Below, one piece after another: positions 34,170 through 45,740 of a stretch of DNA of 64,000 nucleotides (positions within the stretch are counted from its first letter, which is position 1; every line of letters begins with the position of its first letter). Location: contig KV748180.1 in assembly GCA_001692895.1 (NCBI GenBank), forward strand, positions 4,493,805 through 4,557,804, given 5' to 3'. Source of the stretch: Cenococcum geophilum 1.58 (lineage: Eukaryota > Ascomycota > Dothideomycetes > Gloniales > Gloniaceae). The position numbers and the translations under genes are program-made. The notes under the pieces were generated by a model that did not search any database, had not been told where the DNA came from, and saw only the letters and a program-made list of their open reading frames with translations.

Positions 34170-34594
34170 TATAACGGAATCTTGTAGTAGGTACTACGGT
34201 GGATTTATTATTGGGCTAGGTATATAGGAAATGCAAAGATAGTAGTTAACAACGTAATAACAACTGGTAGAGTGGTTGCCCAATAAATTAACTCTAATTG
34301 TATTCTGAGAATTACTATAAGGAAGGAACTATTTAGGTAGGGACTGAGGGTCCTTAAATACACAACCGTACTCCTAAGAAAGTCGTTACTCTGTCTGCTC
34401 TGTCTGCTCTGTTCGCTCTGTTATAAATCTCGCAGATTATATAGATTACACAGATCACATCACGTGACTCTGCTTACCATTCCTCGTCATATGGTTTCAC
34501 GGGTTCCATCCTAGACCGTGCTTGTATTAACCAACTAGCTTCTTCCGACTCCTCTCCAAGTAGTCGTAACATTGTACTTAAAGCGTTTGTAACA
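34170..34594 (-). repeat. Gypsy-C 5' LTR, 425 bp
   Basis: On plus: TATAACGGAATCTTG...GCGTTTGTAACA; followed by the TSD CTATT at 34595. Confidence 0.88.
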
Positions 34595-34595
34595 C

Positions 34596-34758
34596 TATTA
34601 TAGTACTATTACAGACCCTAGTTAGGGGCTCGCTTAGAGACTTAGCGCCTATATATAAATATGTCCTTTCCTTAACCTTCTCTGCTCCTTAGCTTAGTAT
34701 CTTTATAATATAGCATTCTACAAGCTTTGGTTTAGAGGCATTTATATAAGCCGTAACA
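34596..34758 (+). repeat. LTR-X 5' LTR, 163 bp
   Basis: CAGACCCTAGTTAGGGGCTC block near the start; ends CCGTAACA. Same length and order as 36478-36640. Confidence 0.82.
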
Positions 34759-35270
34759 TTATACTAAGCTCACCTACCTAGGGGGGACTTCATTCGTTTT
34801 AAAGCTCCCTCTTTACCTCGCCTGGGAAGGCCTGGATAATCTCCCACCCCTATCCCACATGTTCTTGCGAAGAATACGCGTTAAACACCCCTAGCTACGC
34901 GTTGTCGACGCGTTAAGTCGCTATCATTAATACTAGGAGCCGGTATTTAAGCAGCTAGAAGGTCTCCTATAGATAAGGACAACTGCCTAAAAAGGCAATA
35001 ATATCTTACCCTTTTGACCTTTTTAACTAATATGGAGTTATACGAGCTGTAGAGACGACCTCGGTTAAGACTTAGCCTAAAGCTGCGAGGAACGAAGTTA
35101 ATTAAGACTTAGCCGTAACGCTGCGATAAACAATATTAATAGATACCTAGACTACACTGCGATAACTACCCTAATTAATACTAAGCTATATAAGGAGAGA
35201 TGAAATTAATTAGGAAGGACCTAACGCTTGCACTATATTACTACCCTAAACCCTAAACCTAATAACCTAT
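34759..35270 (+). other. LTR-X leader region without recognisable gene
   Basis: Contains moderate-GC sequence after the 5' LTR and a run of short imperfect repeats around GACTTAGCC and CTGCGA. I find no open frame worth calling. Confidence 0.5.
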
Positions 35271-36179
35271 TGCGCTAATACGCCTGCGACCCGAACAGAC
35301 AACGACTATACTACTACGCCTATAGTTGACCAAACAATCGCGCTAATCTGCCTGCGATCTACTAACCAAATAATCGTGCCAATACGCCCGCGATCTATAA
35401 ACAAGACAACGATCGTGCTAATATACCTATAATCTTAATTACCGTCGCGCCAATATACCTACGACCTATTAACCAACCAATAGACGAGCTCTACGTTTAA
35501 CCACTATTGTTACCTAACGCTTACACCGTACTGCTACCTAAATTAATAAGCTTTACGCCAATATACCTGTGGAACTATAACATATTAATAAGACCTCGCG
35601 CCAATATACTTGTAAGTAGATAAGACCTTATGCCGATACGCCTGCGGTCCCAATTACTGTCGTGCTAATACGCCTATAGAACTACAACCTGTTGACGAAA
35701 CCTCACGCCAATATGCCTGCGAGCCTAAACCTGTCGCTAGCACCGTACTGCTCTTACAATAGACCTCTACTACTCTGCCTATAGCTAACTAACCCTCGCT
35801 ACTTAATTAGTAGCTAACTAACCCTTACTACTCTACCTGCAGCTAATTAACTACTTACTACCCTACCTACAGCCAACCAACTTCTACTGCTCCGCTTATA
35901 GTAATAACTATATATAAGGTAGAGCTTTGCTCCCTAAAATACAACCCTATTACTAGTACTGTACTGCTACTAAACGAATAAGAGCTCGTGCCGATATGCA
36001 TATAAGCTATAACTCCCTAACCCTCCCACCCTTATTAAAACTTTCTTACCTACCTTTTTATAAGAGGGGGATTAGGGAGGCTTTTTTTTATAGTTCGGGG
36101 CGCGCTATTATAAAAGGGGGGATAGTAGAGCTAGGAGGTACTGAAGTTTTAGAGGAGGAACGACGACCAACGGAGGGCT

Positions 36180-36360
36180 CCTAGCGATATACCTCTCGCA
36201 GTAATAGGAGCTATAGGACGGCTGCCTACCCTATATTAGCCGGGTATAGCAATATACCCCTTATAAGGGCTATAGGACGGCTGCCTGCCCTACGTTGACT
36301 AGGTATAGTAATATACTATTATAGTAGCAGGAGCTATAGGACTACTATAAGTCCTAGGTT
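36180..36360. repeat. Tandem ~60-bp repeat in LTR-X
   Basis: Three imperfect units around GGAGCTATAGGACGGCTGCC with TATACC/TATACT flanks. Confidence 0.6.
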
Positions 36361-36477
36361 AACCGGCATCGCGATTAAGCGCCTAAATGCCAAATTTCTT
36401 TTTTTTTCTTTCTCTTTCTTTTCTAATAAGGGGCTTATACAAAGCCTAAGGGTAGGCTTTCTTAAAGGAGGGGGTAG

Positions 36478-36640
36478 TGTTATAGCACTATTACAGACCC
36501 TAGTTAGGGGCTCGCTTGGAGACTTGGCGCCTATATATAGACATATCCTTTCCTTAACCTTCTCTACTCCTTAGCTTAGTATCTTCGTAATATAGTATTC
36601 TATAAGCTTTGGTTTAAAGGCATTTATACAAGCTGTAACA
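36478..36640 (+). repeat. LTR-X 3' LTR, 163 bp
   Basis: TGTTATAGCACTATTACAG...AGCTGTAACA. Confidence 0.85.
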
Positions 36641-37028
36641 CATATAGACTCCTCCTTTTCCCTTAAGGATTTGTCTCTGTCTCTGTCTATATAATATACC
36701 CTATTATTTTATTATTAGACTCCCTATCTATATTCTTACCTTATATTTAAATCCTTACCAATCCCCTTAAAAGGATAGCCGGTTTAATTTTTCTATAATA
36801 CCTCTAAAAAGAAAACCAACGCCAAAACCTAATAGTAATACGCTAGCAATACAACCGCAAAACGCCTTAGGATTTAGTATAGACGAAACCGCTAGAAGTA
36901 TACTAGTAGCATCTAAGCTATTTTCTAAATCTTAAAACAATTAGATATCTATAAATACTAAAGACTAGTTTAACTTATATACCTAGGCTTAATAAGAGCT
37001 TAGTAAGGTTACTAGTGTTTTATCTAAT

Positions 37029-37245
37029 TATAAGGGGATCTTATAGACAGGGGGCTATAAGGACACAATTATAGAATAGGATAGATTGGTAAAAGAGACA
37101 AATCCTTAAGGAGGTAAGGCCTCTGGGATTGTAGAGACTATATACTATAGGTATGTGCCTCTAGTATATAACCGGCGACTATCTAAGGGGCATTTGGGGG
37201 TTGTCCTAAGGGCAACCTAAGGTGTCCGCAATTATATCCCTTACA
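37029..37245 (-). repeat. Gypsy-D 3' LTR, 217 bp
   Basis: On plus TATAAGGGGATCTTATAG...TATCCCTTACA; TGTAAGGG/CCCTTACA ends. Same as 55787-56003. Confidence 0.87.
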
Positions 37246-38246
37246 TTACCCCCCCCTTCTTACGGTTAACCCCCAATTATTATTACCTTACGGTAGGGAG
37301 ATTATAAGGGCTTATCCCGGAAGAGGTTTGGAGAGATATTAGAGAGGTATTAATATGCCGCTATATATTATCTATCTATCTAACCCCTACTTTAAACTCC
37401 TGAAAACCCTTAATAAGGAAAAAATATAACTAAAGAAAAGATATAAGGATTGCCAGGAGACCTATTAAAAGCCTATTAAAAGTATACTAGTAACTACCTA
37501 GGCTAATATAGGGATTTTTATACAACTCTACTTTTAAGCCTTTATATTAGTCTTTAATTAATTATAAGTATTATAGGTAATTTAGTGTTCTAGTATAGTT
37601 CCGTAGAACCTTTTAGTATGGGATTTAATATATAGAGCCTTAGCTTACCATTGTCTTTAACTACTAAGATATAGTCTATAATTTTTTTTAATAATCCTTT
37701 TCTTATAATCCTTTACGTCACTAATATATTACTCCTATATGTACCCTTAGGCTATTAAATGCGGTTAAGGTATTAATTAGTTAATTAAAGAGACTTATCT
37801 CTTAAGATTTAGTATATATGCTTTTAAATCTAGTAGTCCTATGCTATATATTTAGCGTAGCTTTACTACTTAGCAACTAGGGACATTTCGTAATAGCAAT
37901 TATAGCTATTATATAATTGTTAAGAACGTCTATAAGGTTATTCTTTGATACTATAGTATCGTTTTAGGTCTAATTTAACCTATATACGTCTTTAATTTAA
38001 TATCTTAATTGCCTTCCCCTGGCCGCATAGTTAGTTTTTATAAGGAAGTAATAGTTAAATAACTTATACGCGTATTTTCTTCCTTTTAAATAACGCTATT
38101 ATAACGGATTTATATTAGTAAGGTTGCGGCTATTTACTAAAAGGGTATTAGACGGTAAAGTATAAAGACACTTTGCTTATTAAGCTTAATCCTTTTTCCT
38201 TAACACCTTACTTCCTATTATTAACCTTCGTCTAATTTAGACGTAT
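37246..38246. other. Gypsy-D 3' internal region, unassigned
   Basis: Lies between the Gypsy-D purine tract and Gypsy-A copy 3. On the plus strand a stop-ridden but protein-like stretch is visible near 37860-38230 (LRLFTKRVLDGKV then RHFAY). I cannot name a family; it may be a third element inserted here. Confidence 0.3.
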
Positions 38247-38433
38247 TATTATAGTGCTGCAATGAAGTAGACTAAATAACTACGTTGTGGTATAAAGAGG
38301 GGAAGAAGGTAGAAAGGGGGTATTGTATATAAATAGTAGGGCCGGCCGCTAAGTCGCTAGTAGTGGGCCAGCTAATAGTAGGGAACAGTACGAGACAGTA
38401 TAAAACAGTATGCGTTAGGTCAGTGCTGTAACA
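38247..38433 (-). repeat. Gypsy-A 3' LTR, 187 bp (copy 3)
   Basis: On plus TATTATAGTGCTGC...GTGCTGTAACA; matches 2217-2403 and 19085-19271. The minus-strand frame 38272-38466 lies inside it and is not a gene. Confidence 0.87.
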
Positions 38434-38565
38434 GTACTCCTCTCCCCTAGATGGTTTAGTCCCCAAACTAAATAAATAACTTAAAAATAGGCAGTATATA
38501 GGGTTGCCTATTTTCTACTATAAAGATATTAGTTCCACTTACCGCCCTTAACTAAGCTAATAGCA

Positions 38566-38590
38566 ATTTTCTATGCCAGGTATAGAAAAT
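38566..38590. repeat. Palindrome upstream of the Gypsy-A 3' LTR
   Basis: ATTTTCTATGCC, centre A, GGTATAGAAAAT. It has the same arms as at 8731 and 15144 with a changed core, and is flanked on the left by the same GCTAATAGC. Confidence 0.6.
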
Positions 38591-38699
38591 CCTAATTAGT
38601 TAGTTTAGTAAGTAAGGTCGGCAGAACTCTACACCGCCACCCAAATCGGTCCATATAGCGTTTCTTAGCGAGAATTTAGCCAATTAAATAACTTTAACC

Positions 38700-41600
38700 G
38701 CCGGTTAAAGTTCTATAACATCTTAACCACTACAAATTTTAATGCGGTAGTCGGCCGCGACCTTAGCATAACTTTTCCTTATCTTATACCCAGTCTAGGG
38801 GTCCTAGCTTCTTAGGGTGTTGCTTATAAAAGCGCTATATAGCTTATTTACAACCCTTTAGGTCTTCCTCTAGCTGCTAAGTTATATCCTTATAATATTT
38901 CCATTTAATCTCATAAGTTAGGCCCTAGGGGTCTTCGTTATGTACATTAAGGATTTTCTTAAACTCCTATTTATCTTCTATATTACCGTCATCATCTCTC
39001 TCTACCACTCGTCCTTATATATTACGGCGCTCTATAGTATTAATATTTACTTAGCTAGGGATCTCTTTAGCAGCCTAGAGGCGGACCTTAGATATATAAA
39101 AGGATTTGTTTACTCAGATATAGTCCAGGAGGTCTACTACGACTGCCCCTTAGTATACTGCGAATACGGGGTACGGGCCATCCTATTTATCGTCCCATTT
39201 CTTCTTAGGTTTATTTATCTTTATATTTTCTAAGCTAACCATAACTATATTACCTTTGTAAAATAACGCGCTCTTATTCCTACGGGTATTAGCATTATCT
39301 TTATAGCGTTACTATAAAATCCGGGCTAGGGCCTTAAGCTATATTAATATCCGCTTAAAGCGGTTGGCCACAGAGTCTACATAAAAGGACTCCTTCTTTA
39401 CTTATACTAATAGTATTAGTAGGTAGGGGCCAGTAGGCTTAATTCCGAGGCGAGGGTTAAAGCCATAGTTTATAAAAAATAGGGAGATGCCTATACTCTT
39501 GTTAACTTAGTTATTTATAGCAAACTTAATAAGCGGCAGGTAGTTAACCTAGTTGTCCTATATAAAGCTAATAAAAGTATAAAGGTATTTATTTACGGCG
39601 GCGTTAATAATTTTAGTTTAGCCGTCTGTTTCTAGGTGCTAGGCTAAGCTTAGTTACAAGATTATCTTAAGGCGTTTACTTAGTTATCGCTAGAAGTCGC
39701 TAACAAATTATATACCGCGATTAGAGATAATCGTGCTCGGTATACCGTAAAGCTTATATACGTTATTAATAAAGCTATTAACTAACTCCTCTATTAAGAG
39801 TCCTATTACTAAAACGAGGTGTTATATTTTAGTTAGGCGGTCTATAATAACAAGGATATATTTATATGCCTTACCATAGCGTTAGCATACTAGCAGCGTT
39901 ATAATATAGTTAATTAAGATATCGGTTTATAGGCGGGCAGGTAATTCTAGTGGCTTTAGGAAACTAAGTAGGGCAGAATAAGGGGTTTTAATATAAAAGT
40001 ATAGGGCACAGTCTTTAACAAAGGTAGCTATAAACTAGGAGATTCCTAGCTACTAGTATATTTAGTTTAAGAGGTTAAGAGTTTTAACCTAGTTAGGGTA
40101 ACTAGCGGGGCCACTACTATAAGAGTAATAGGTAACTTCTAGGCGGAGGTCTAGGGCGTTAGGGATAAAGAGACATTAGCGGAAGTAGATCTGTCCGTTA
40201 ATAATACTATATTCTAACTTATCACAACAAAGTAATTTCCTAATTTTCTTTAGCTAATAGCAAGCTTTTTAATTATATAGGGCTGCTACTATATCTCTTA
40301 CGAGTTTATTCTCCTAGTATCTTAGCTAGATTAACTCGTCTAGTAACTTTTTAGCTATTTTAGGGTCTAGAGCGGCTATAAACTCCGCGTTGTTAGAGTT
40401 ATAGGACTTATATAGTAATTCTTCTAAGATTATAGGGTTAACTTTCTAGGGCGGTATAATGACTTAGGCTTAGTAGCGGAGGCGTTTATTATTAGCGTCC
40501 TTAGGCCTTATTCCTAGTAGCCAGCTTAGGGCGTTAGGGAGTGTGGCTTTACTACTAGGTCTGTATATAATTACAAAGTTAAACTATAAAAGAAACTCTG
40601 CCTACTAGACTTAGCGCTAGTTTAGCTACTTAGTAGTTATAAACGTCTATAGGTTCTTATAGTTGGTAATAATTTTAAATAGCTCTTTAGTCCCTTATAG
40701 CTTAGAACGCTATTCCTCTAAAGCCTTAACAATAGCTAGGAGTTCTTTATTATAGATCTTATAGTTATATTCCGGCGCGGAGTGCTTTATAAAGAAAAAT
40801 ACAACCAGTTTTAATTTTCCGTTATCATTATACTGGGAAAGGACTCTGCCGGAAGCCTAATTTAATACGTTTATCTCTACCACTATTTTCTTTGTATAGT
40901 TATAGTATACTAGTACTAGTACTAAAGTAAAGGCTCCCTTAAGGGCCTTAAATGATTTAGCTTATTCTAGTCCCCATAGCCATCTAATATCCTTCTTTAG
41001 AAGTTTTATCATAGGTATAGCAATAGTAGAGTAGCCTTAGATAAATTATTAGTAGAAGTTCGCAAAGCCGAGAAATTATTATAGTTCTTTAATTAATGTC
41101 GGGTCCTTTTATTCCTATAAGGCCTATATCTTCTTAGGGTCCATAGTTATGCTATTAGTTAAGATAATTAAGCCAAGGTATTTTATTTTAGTAGAGTAGA
41201 ACTTAGACTTATTAATATTAATATAAAGTCTAGTATTACCAAGTCTTTAGATGACTTTATTTATATGCTTAGTATACTTAGCGCGTGTTTTAAAAAAGAC
41301 AAGGACGTCGTTAAGGTAGGTAGTATAGTAGTCGTTAAGGGTGTTATATAAAATATAGTTAATATAGTTTTGGAATATAGCGGGTGCGTTATAAAGGCCA
41401 AATAATATAACTAGTATCTTATAAAGTCCGAACCGGGTAATAAATACTATAAGCTACTTATAGCCCTCCGCAATCTAGATCCGGTTAAACGCAGCAATTA
41501 CATTAAGTTTAGTAAAGTACTTAGCGCCATAAAGTGCGTCAAGTATCTCGCGGATTAGTAGCAGTAGGTATTAATTCTTAATAGTAACTATATTTAGGCC

Positions 41601-42000
41601 TCAGTAGTTATAGTAGATTTATATACCACCGCCAGGCTTAGTAGCAAGGAGGAGTAGTACAGCAGCTAGTAAGGTCAATTCGCGGATAAAACCCTTATCC
41701 AGCATCTTATTAATCCACTTCTTTACACACCTAAGTTTAGTAGGTAAGAGTGGTTTATTTTTATAGTACGGGGCCTAGTTTCCGGGGGTAATCTCAATTT
41801 TATAGTCCTATGGTTAGTAAGGGGGCAGCTTATCTATATTTTTAGGGAGAAAGTGCTTAATATATTTACTAAACTCCTTTAGTAGGCATTATAGAATATC
41901 TTCGCGGGTTAATCCTAGTTTGCCTTTTAGAAATTTTTTAATATTAGTATTAACTATCTTCCAACGTAAAAGCTCGGGTTTAGTTTTTAAATTTGTCTTA
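38700..42000 (-). pseudogene. Gypsy-A pol: RT, RNase H, integrase
   Basis: RT is recognised by ATKPGGG followed by the degraded FCVDYRGLN motif near 41595-41650, and by YLNDVLVF (normal YLDDVLVF, one Asp changed to Asn) near 41290-41325. RNase H follows near 40700-40810 (VVFFYKA, then a Y-x-DLELL-like run). Integrase must occupy 38700-40200, where a degraded sequence with Cys-rich start is expected but not clearly readable. Stops at Gln/Trp throughout. Confidence 0.78.
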
Positions 42001-42749
42001 AGGAAGTTATAGAAATAGGGGGGGAGCGCTTTACGGGCTTCCTTTATTATATAGTCGCCTTCTACTAGCTAGCAAAAAGACCTTTTTAATAGGTTTAGTA
42101 CTTCTATTAGGCCTATAGGCAGCTCTTTAAGCAGCTATTAGTGCTTATCTTATTTAACTAGTTCTACTAGCTCCGCTATATAGATCCTTATCACCTTTAT
42201 ATATTTTTATTTATAGAACTAGGTAAAATTAATAGTACAGGTGCATTTAATATCGTCTAGGTTAGGGCGTGTCTGGCTCTCCAGTACTATAGCTAGGCTA
42301 GCACAGCTTAGTCAGCCTAGGGGGGCGGAAATAAAGCAGCGGCTTTATACAGTACGCGCGGGAGACAGGTATAAGGTTAGGCGTTATAATAGCGCGGTTT
42401 CTATTATTTAGGTCTCGGTAGTTCTATAGCTAATCCTTACTATAACATAAGCTATAGTGTACATATATAGCATATAGCTTAGTTCTAGGTATTAGGCTAG
42501 GCGGCCGGGGTTTAAATAGTATTTAGGTTAGGGTTGGTTTCTTAATAGTAGTGGCGCAAAGCAAACCTTCTTCCTTAGTCTCGGCAGGGCTGGCTGGCCT
42601 ATTATTTTAGTCTTAAGTACTAGGTTAGTTTAGTCTTCCACTATCTCGTTTCTTTACAGCTATACAGGCTCCCCTTTATTAGAAACGTCTTCTACTATTA
42701 GGGCTTTATATATAGTTTTAGGCACTAAGCTTAGTAGTGCTAAGTATCC

Positions 42750-44162
42750 ACGTAGGGCGTCCCTACTAACGTCGGCTATTCCCTATAGGAGGCAGTGCCT
42801 AAAGTAGTAGTCTAAGTTAAAGCGGATCTTAAGTTTCCTAAAGCTAGGACGGGGCTTATACTTCTAAAGCTAGGGTATACCTAAGATAATTAGGGTAGCG
42901 GGCGAGAGTTTAGTAATAAAAAAGAGCATAGCTTCAGTATAAAGGCCAATTAACATTTAGGCGGTAAAGTAGTCCGTAATAAATAAAGTTGGGATACTAT
43001 CTGCGAGGCGCAGTAGCCTAGGTGCTAGTAGCTTCTTAGTTATAACATTATACTTTCTTATAATAAACTCTACGTCGGTAAATACCATTATAGTACTACT
43101 AAAGTCTACTAGGCTTACTATATTAATATAAACTTAGGGGTATAGGTTACGTAATAAGGAGAGTTAGGTTTAAATAAGGATTAATTTCTTGTTACTATTT
43201 ACTAATCTAAGATTAAGTAGTAGTTTACTAATAGAAAAGACTAATTAATCTAGTAATAAGGACCTAATCTTCTCGTCTTCCTCCTTATATAGTTTAGACC
43301 CTTAGGCGCAACTTAGTCTAAGGGTCTGCCTTTTAACAACTAGGGTATAGGGCTGTCTTAGCGGGGTAGTCTAGTGTCCATCTAGCTAGCGGTGTCTATC
43401 TCTGTTTTGGTTAGGGTATAGAAAGATAATACCTCGCCAATAACGTGGCCGTATTTATATTCGCTAGCGCGAAGTCACTAATACTAGGCATTGTTAACGG
43501 GTTAAGCTCCTATATAGGGTATAGTTTAGAGTAACTAAGCTATAGGGTTAAAGGGGGGGGGGTTATCTACCGCGGCTATAATAGGCTCCACAGTCGCCGC
43601 GTCTATAATAGACTCCACAGTCGCTATATCCACGGTTATTTATTCACGTTATTTAATGGGGTAGTATTAAAACTAGGTTTGCTATCTTAGCGGGGTTATA
43701 GGCATCTTTCTAGTGGCCGAGTAGGCTATAGGCAAGGCACAGTCTATTATCAACGCGGCGCTTACGCTCTATGTCTAAGATTCTATTAAGGTCTATAGGT
43801 TCTTTAGTTACTACTAGGGTTAGGGTTAATATAGGGGCAGAGGCTTAGGTAGGTAGGCGGTAGTTAGCATTCTTCTTAAGGTTAGCTTAGTGTATATAGT
43901 TCGCAAGATTCTTAGCAAACACATCTATCTACTTACTCCAACCTATATAGTCGCTATTATTAATTTTATGGGCTAGTCTAAGTACCAGCTCTTCCATCTT
44001 TAGAGAGATAAACTTTTAGAGTAGGTCTACCTTCTATTCGTCTATCTTCTTAGCGCAGACTATTAGCTTATTAAGCTCTCCCTTCTAGAACTAGTAATTA
44101 CGCTCGCCTTAAGGGAAATAGTTAAGCTTATTCTTTACGACCTAGGTTATATTAAGGACCTT
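42750..44162 (-). pseudogene. Gypsy-A gag with CCHC zinc knuckle remnant
   Basis: It aligns with copy 1 (1-1430). Near 43690-43745 the minus strand reads RRVDNRLCLAYSLLGH then KDAY: the C-x2-C-x4-H-x4-C zinc knuckle of Gag with two Cys changed to Tyr by G-to-A. The rest is capsid-like, with stops. A G-run at 43551-43560 is on the plus strand. Confidence 0.72.
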
Positions 44163-44290
44163 TTTTTTTAATTTTTTTATATCTATTGTATTATACTACG
44201 TACAATACTGCGCATGCAGCCTCTAGGCTATGGCGCTATAGTTCTATATATATGAATCCTTCCTAGGCAGCTTAACATGTACTAGTAGCT
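44163..44290 (-). mobile_element. LINE-1 3'-terminal fragment, 128 bp
   Basis: T-rich start at 44163 (A-tail on minus) followed by ATCTATTGTATTATACTACG and the GCATGCAGCC...GGCGCTATAG block common to all LINE-1 3' ends. It stops at GTACTAGTAGCT, where a different sequence begins. No TSD partner found. Confidence 0.75.
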
Positions 44291-44929
44291 AAGTGGACAC
44301 TCTGGCCCGTTTTAAATACTAGGGGGAGCTCCTAGCCTATTGGTGTTTTGTCCTGATATCTTGCTCACTATGGTCTAGTTTATGCCAAGAAAATCGCACT
44401 AAGGAAATCCTGGCTCTTTTATCTATTTCTGCCGTATTCTACCGTTCCTAGAGTAGAAAAGCGCTCTAAAAGAAAGATTTTTATTAAATAGTTTTGCACT
44501 TAAGAATAAGAGGCGTTANAATAGCTTGCTAGCTTAGAAGCAGCTACCAATTACCCCTAAAGCGACTTTTTATCCTATACCCTATCTCTTTTCCTTGCTA
44601 AAGAAATGGGTAGGGAATTAGTAATTAATAGGTACTCTCCCTAAAAGTAACCTATTAATGGTATTTTATAAGGCGAACCTCGTTACGTAAACCCACTCCT
44701 ATAGGAAAATTTTCACAAGGTTGTCTTGTATAGGGTATAAACACCAATTTGCCTATACACCTTATATTTAACGTGCTAATGGTAACACGGGCCGGCCCCC
44801 TTCCCCTATCCCCTACTATAGCTACCCTAGCAGTGCATCGTCTGTGGTACGCCTGCGGTGCGCCTGCGGTACGCCTGCGGTCCTCTATAGTTTAATTGCC
44901 TATAGCGCGATAGCCGTAGACCGGTTATA

Positions 44930-45560
44930 GTAGAGGTCGTCTGCTCTGTAGCAGACGGGTTGTAGAGGAGGTTGTCTGCCCTGCAGCAGACGGGTTGTAG
45001 AGGAGGTCGTCTGCCCTGCAGTAGACGGGTTGTAGAGGGGGTCGTCTGCCCTGCAGCAGACGGGTTGTAGAGGAGGTCGTCTGCCCTGCAGCAGACGGTT
45101 GTAGAGGGGGTCGTCTGCCCTGCAGCAGACGGGTTGTAGAGGAGGTCGTCTGCCCTGCAGCAGACGGGTTGTAGAGGAGGTCGTCTACCCTGCAGCAGAC
45201 GGGTTGTAGAGGGGGTCGTCTGCCCTGCAGCAGACGGGTTGTAAAGGAGGTCGTCTGCCCTGCAGCAGACGGGTTGTAGAGAAGTCGTCTGCCCTGCAGC
45301 AGACGGGTTGTAGAGGAAGTCGTCTGCCCTGCAGCAGACGGGTTTGTGTAGAGGAAGTCGTCTGCCCTGCAGCAGACGGGTTGTAGAGGAAGTCGTCTGC
45401 CCTGCAGCAGACGGGTTGTAGAGGAAGTCGTCTGCCCTGCAGCAGACGGGTTGTAGAGGAGGTCGTCTGCCCTGCAGCAGACGGGTGTGTAGGTCGTCCT
45501 GCAGCAGACGGGTTTGTAGTGGAGGTCGTCTGCTCTGTGGCAGACGGGTCGTAGTGGAAT
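44930..45560. repeat. 35-bp minisatellite, about 17-18 copies, each with a hairpin
   Basis: The unit is GTCGTCTGCCCTGCAGCAGA followed by CGGGTTGTAGAGGAG. GTCTGC and GCAGAC flank CCTGCA so that each unit can fold into a stem of six or more base pairs around a PstI-type CTGCAG core. Copies differ by single bases and by small indels (near 45100, 45285, 45345). Confidence 0.9.
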
Positions 45561-45634
45561 CGTTGGTTGTGGTGGCTAGCGTCGTGGTGACGTGTCTTTA
45601 TGGGGGTATACAACCGGCGGCGCCCTTGCGACGA

Positions 45635-45722
45635 CGGACGGAGGAGCAAAGGGGAGGCGACGGACGGAGGAGCAAAGGGGAGGCGACGGACGGAGGAGCA
45701 AAGGGGAGGCGACGGACGGAAG
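45635..45722. repeat. 26-bp tandem repeat, about 3.5 copies
   Basis: Unit CGGACGGAGGAGCAAAGGGG followed by AGGCGA, nearly identical between copies. Confidence 0.85.
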
Positions 45723-45740
45723 GAGTTTATACATACGCGT

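Larger units (their letters stand above)
26553..34594 (-). mobile_element. Gypsy-C: complete 8042-bp chromodomain Ty3/Gypsy element
   Basis: Two 425-bp LTRs (26553-26977 and 34170-34594) and a perfect TSD CTATT (26548-26552 and 34595-34599) delimit the whole element. On the minus strand the order is 5' LTR, gag (34060 to about 32500), protease (about 31000-30720), RT (30450-29650), RNase H (about 29600-29350), integrase (about 28900-28400), chromodomain (about 27900-27760), purine tract AAAGGAGGGAAATGG, 3' LTR. The LTRs differ by many C/T and G/A changes, so the copy is old or RIP-mutated, yet it is the best preserved autonomous element in the window. Confidence 0.9.
34596..36640 (+). mobile_element. 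LTR-X: non-autonomous LTR element, 2045 bp
   Basis: Two 163-bp LTRs (34596-34758, 36478-36640), beginning TGTTATAGCACTATTACAG (left copy TATTATAG) and ending GTAACA. A purine tract AAAGGAGGGGGTAG precedes the right LTR. Correcting for Gypsy-C, which landed in its first bases, the flanks are TATAC (26544-26548) and CATAT (36641-36645), compatible with an original CATAC changed by C-to-T. No gag or pol was recognised. The interior (35270-35990) consists of degenerate CGCCAATACGCCTGCGA-type repeats shared with mini-B. The open frame 35996-36184 has no recognisable features. Confidence 0.78.
26417..36745 (+). repeat. Gypsy-E probable 5' LTR, split by LTR-X and Gypsy-C
   Basis: A TGTTAGG start at 26417 follows the broken Gypsy-C fragment. 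The LTR would run 26417-26548, then continue at 36641 after LTR-X, ending near CCTTATA around 36745. It shares CCTAGGGCAACCTAAGGG-like sequence with the Gypsy-D LTR. The end point and the TSD are not certain. Confidence 0.45.
38247..44162 (-). mobile_element. Gypsy-A copy 3: pol and gag with 3' LTR, 5' end lost
   Basis: Minus-strand Gypsy-A with its 3' LTR at 38247-38433 (187 bp), integrase and RNase H (about 38700-40900), RT (about 41100-41750), protease (about 42000-42900) and gag (to 44162), where a LINE-1 tail interrupts it. The 5' LTR is missing on the right. CGTAT (38242-38246) precedes the LTR, but no partner is found. Heavily RIP-mutated. Confidence 0.83.
44291..45740. other. Unassigned GC-richer island with hairpin minisatellite
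   Basis: About 630 bp of unidentified sequence (44291-44925, one N at 44519), then a 35-bp array, then a 26-bp array. Neither end matches any LTR, TIR or LINE end in the window. The sequence lacks the heavy TpA bias of its neighbours, so it probably arrived later. Long frames across the arrays (45185-45649 minus, 45485-45760 plus) arise from the repeat structure and I do not call them genes. Confidence 0.55.

Noticed and set aside
38940-39233. 97-codon plus-strand frame with hydrophobic segments
   Set aside because: Lies opposite the Gypsy-A integrase region; hydrophobic appearance comes from AT-rich RIP-mutated DNA.
44930-45560. CRISPR array
   Set aside because: Units are contiguous 35-bp repeats with no unique spacers, and the setting is fungal.
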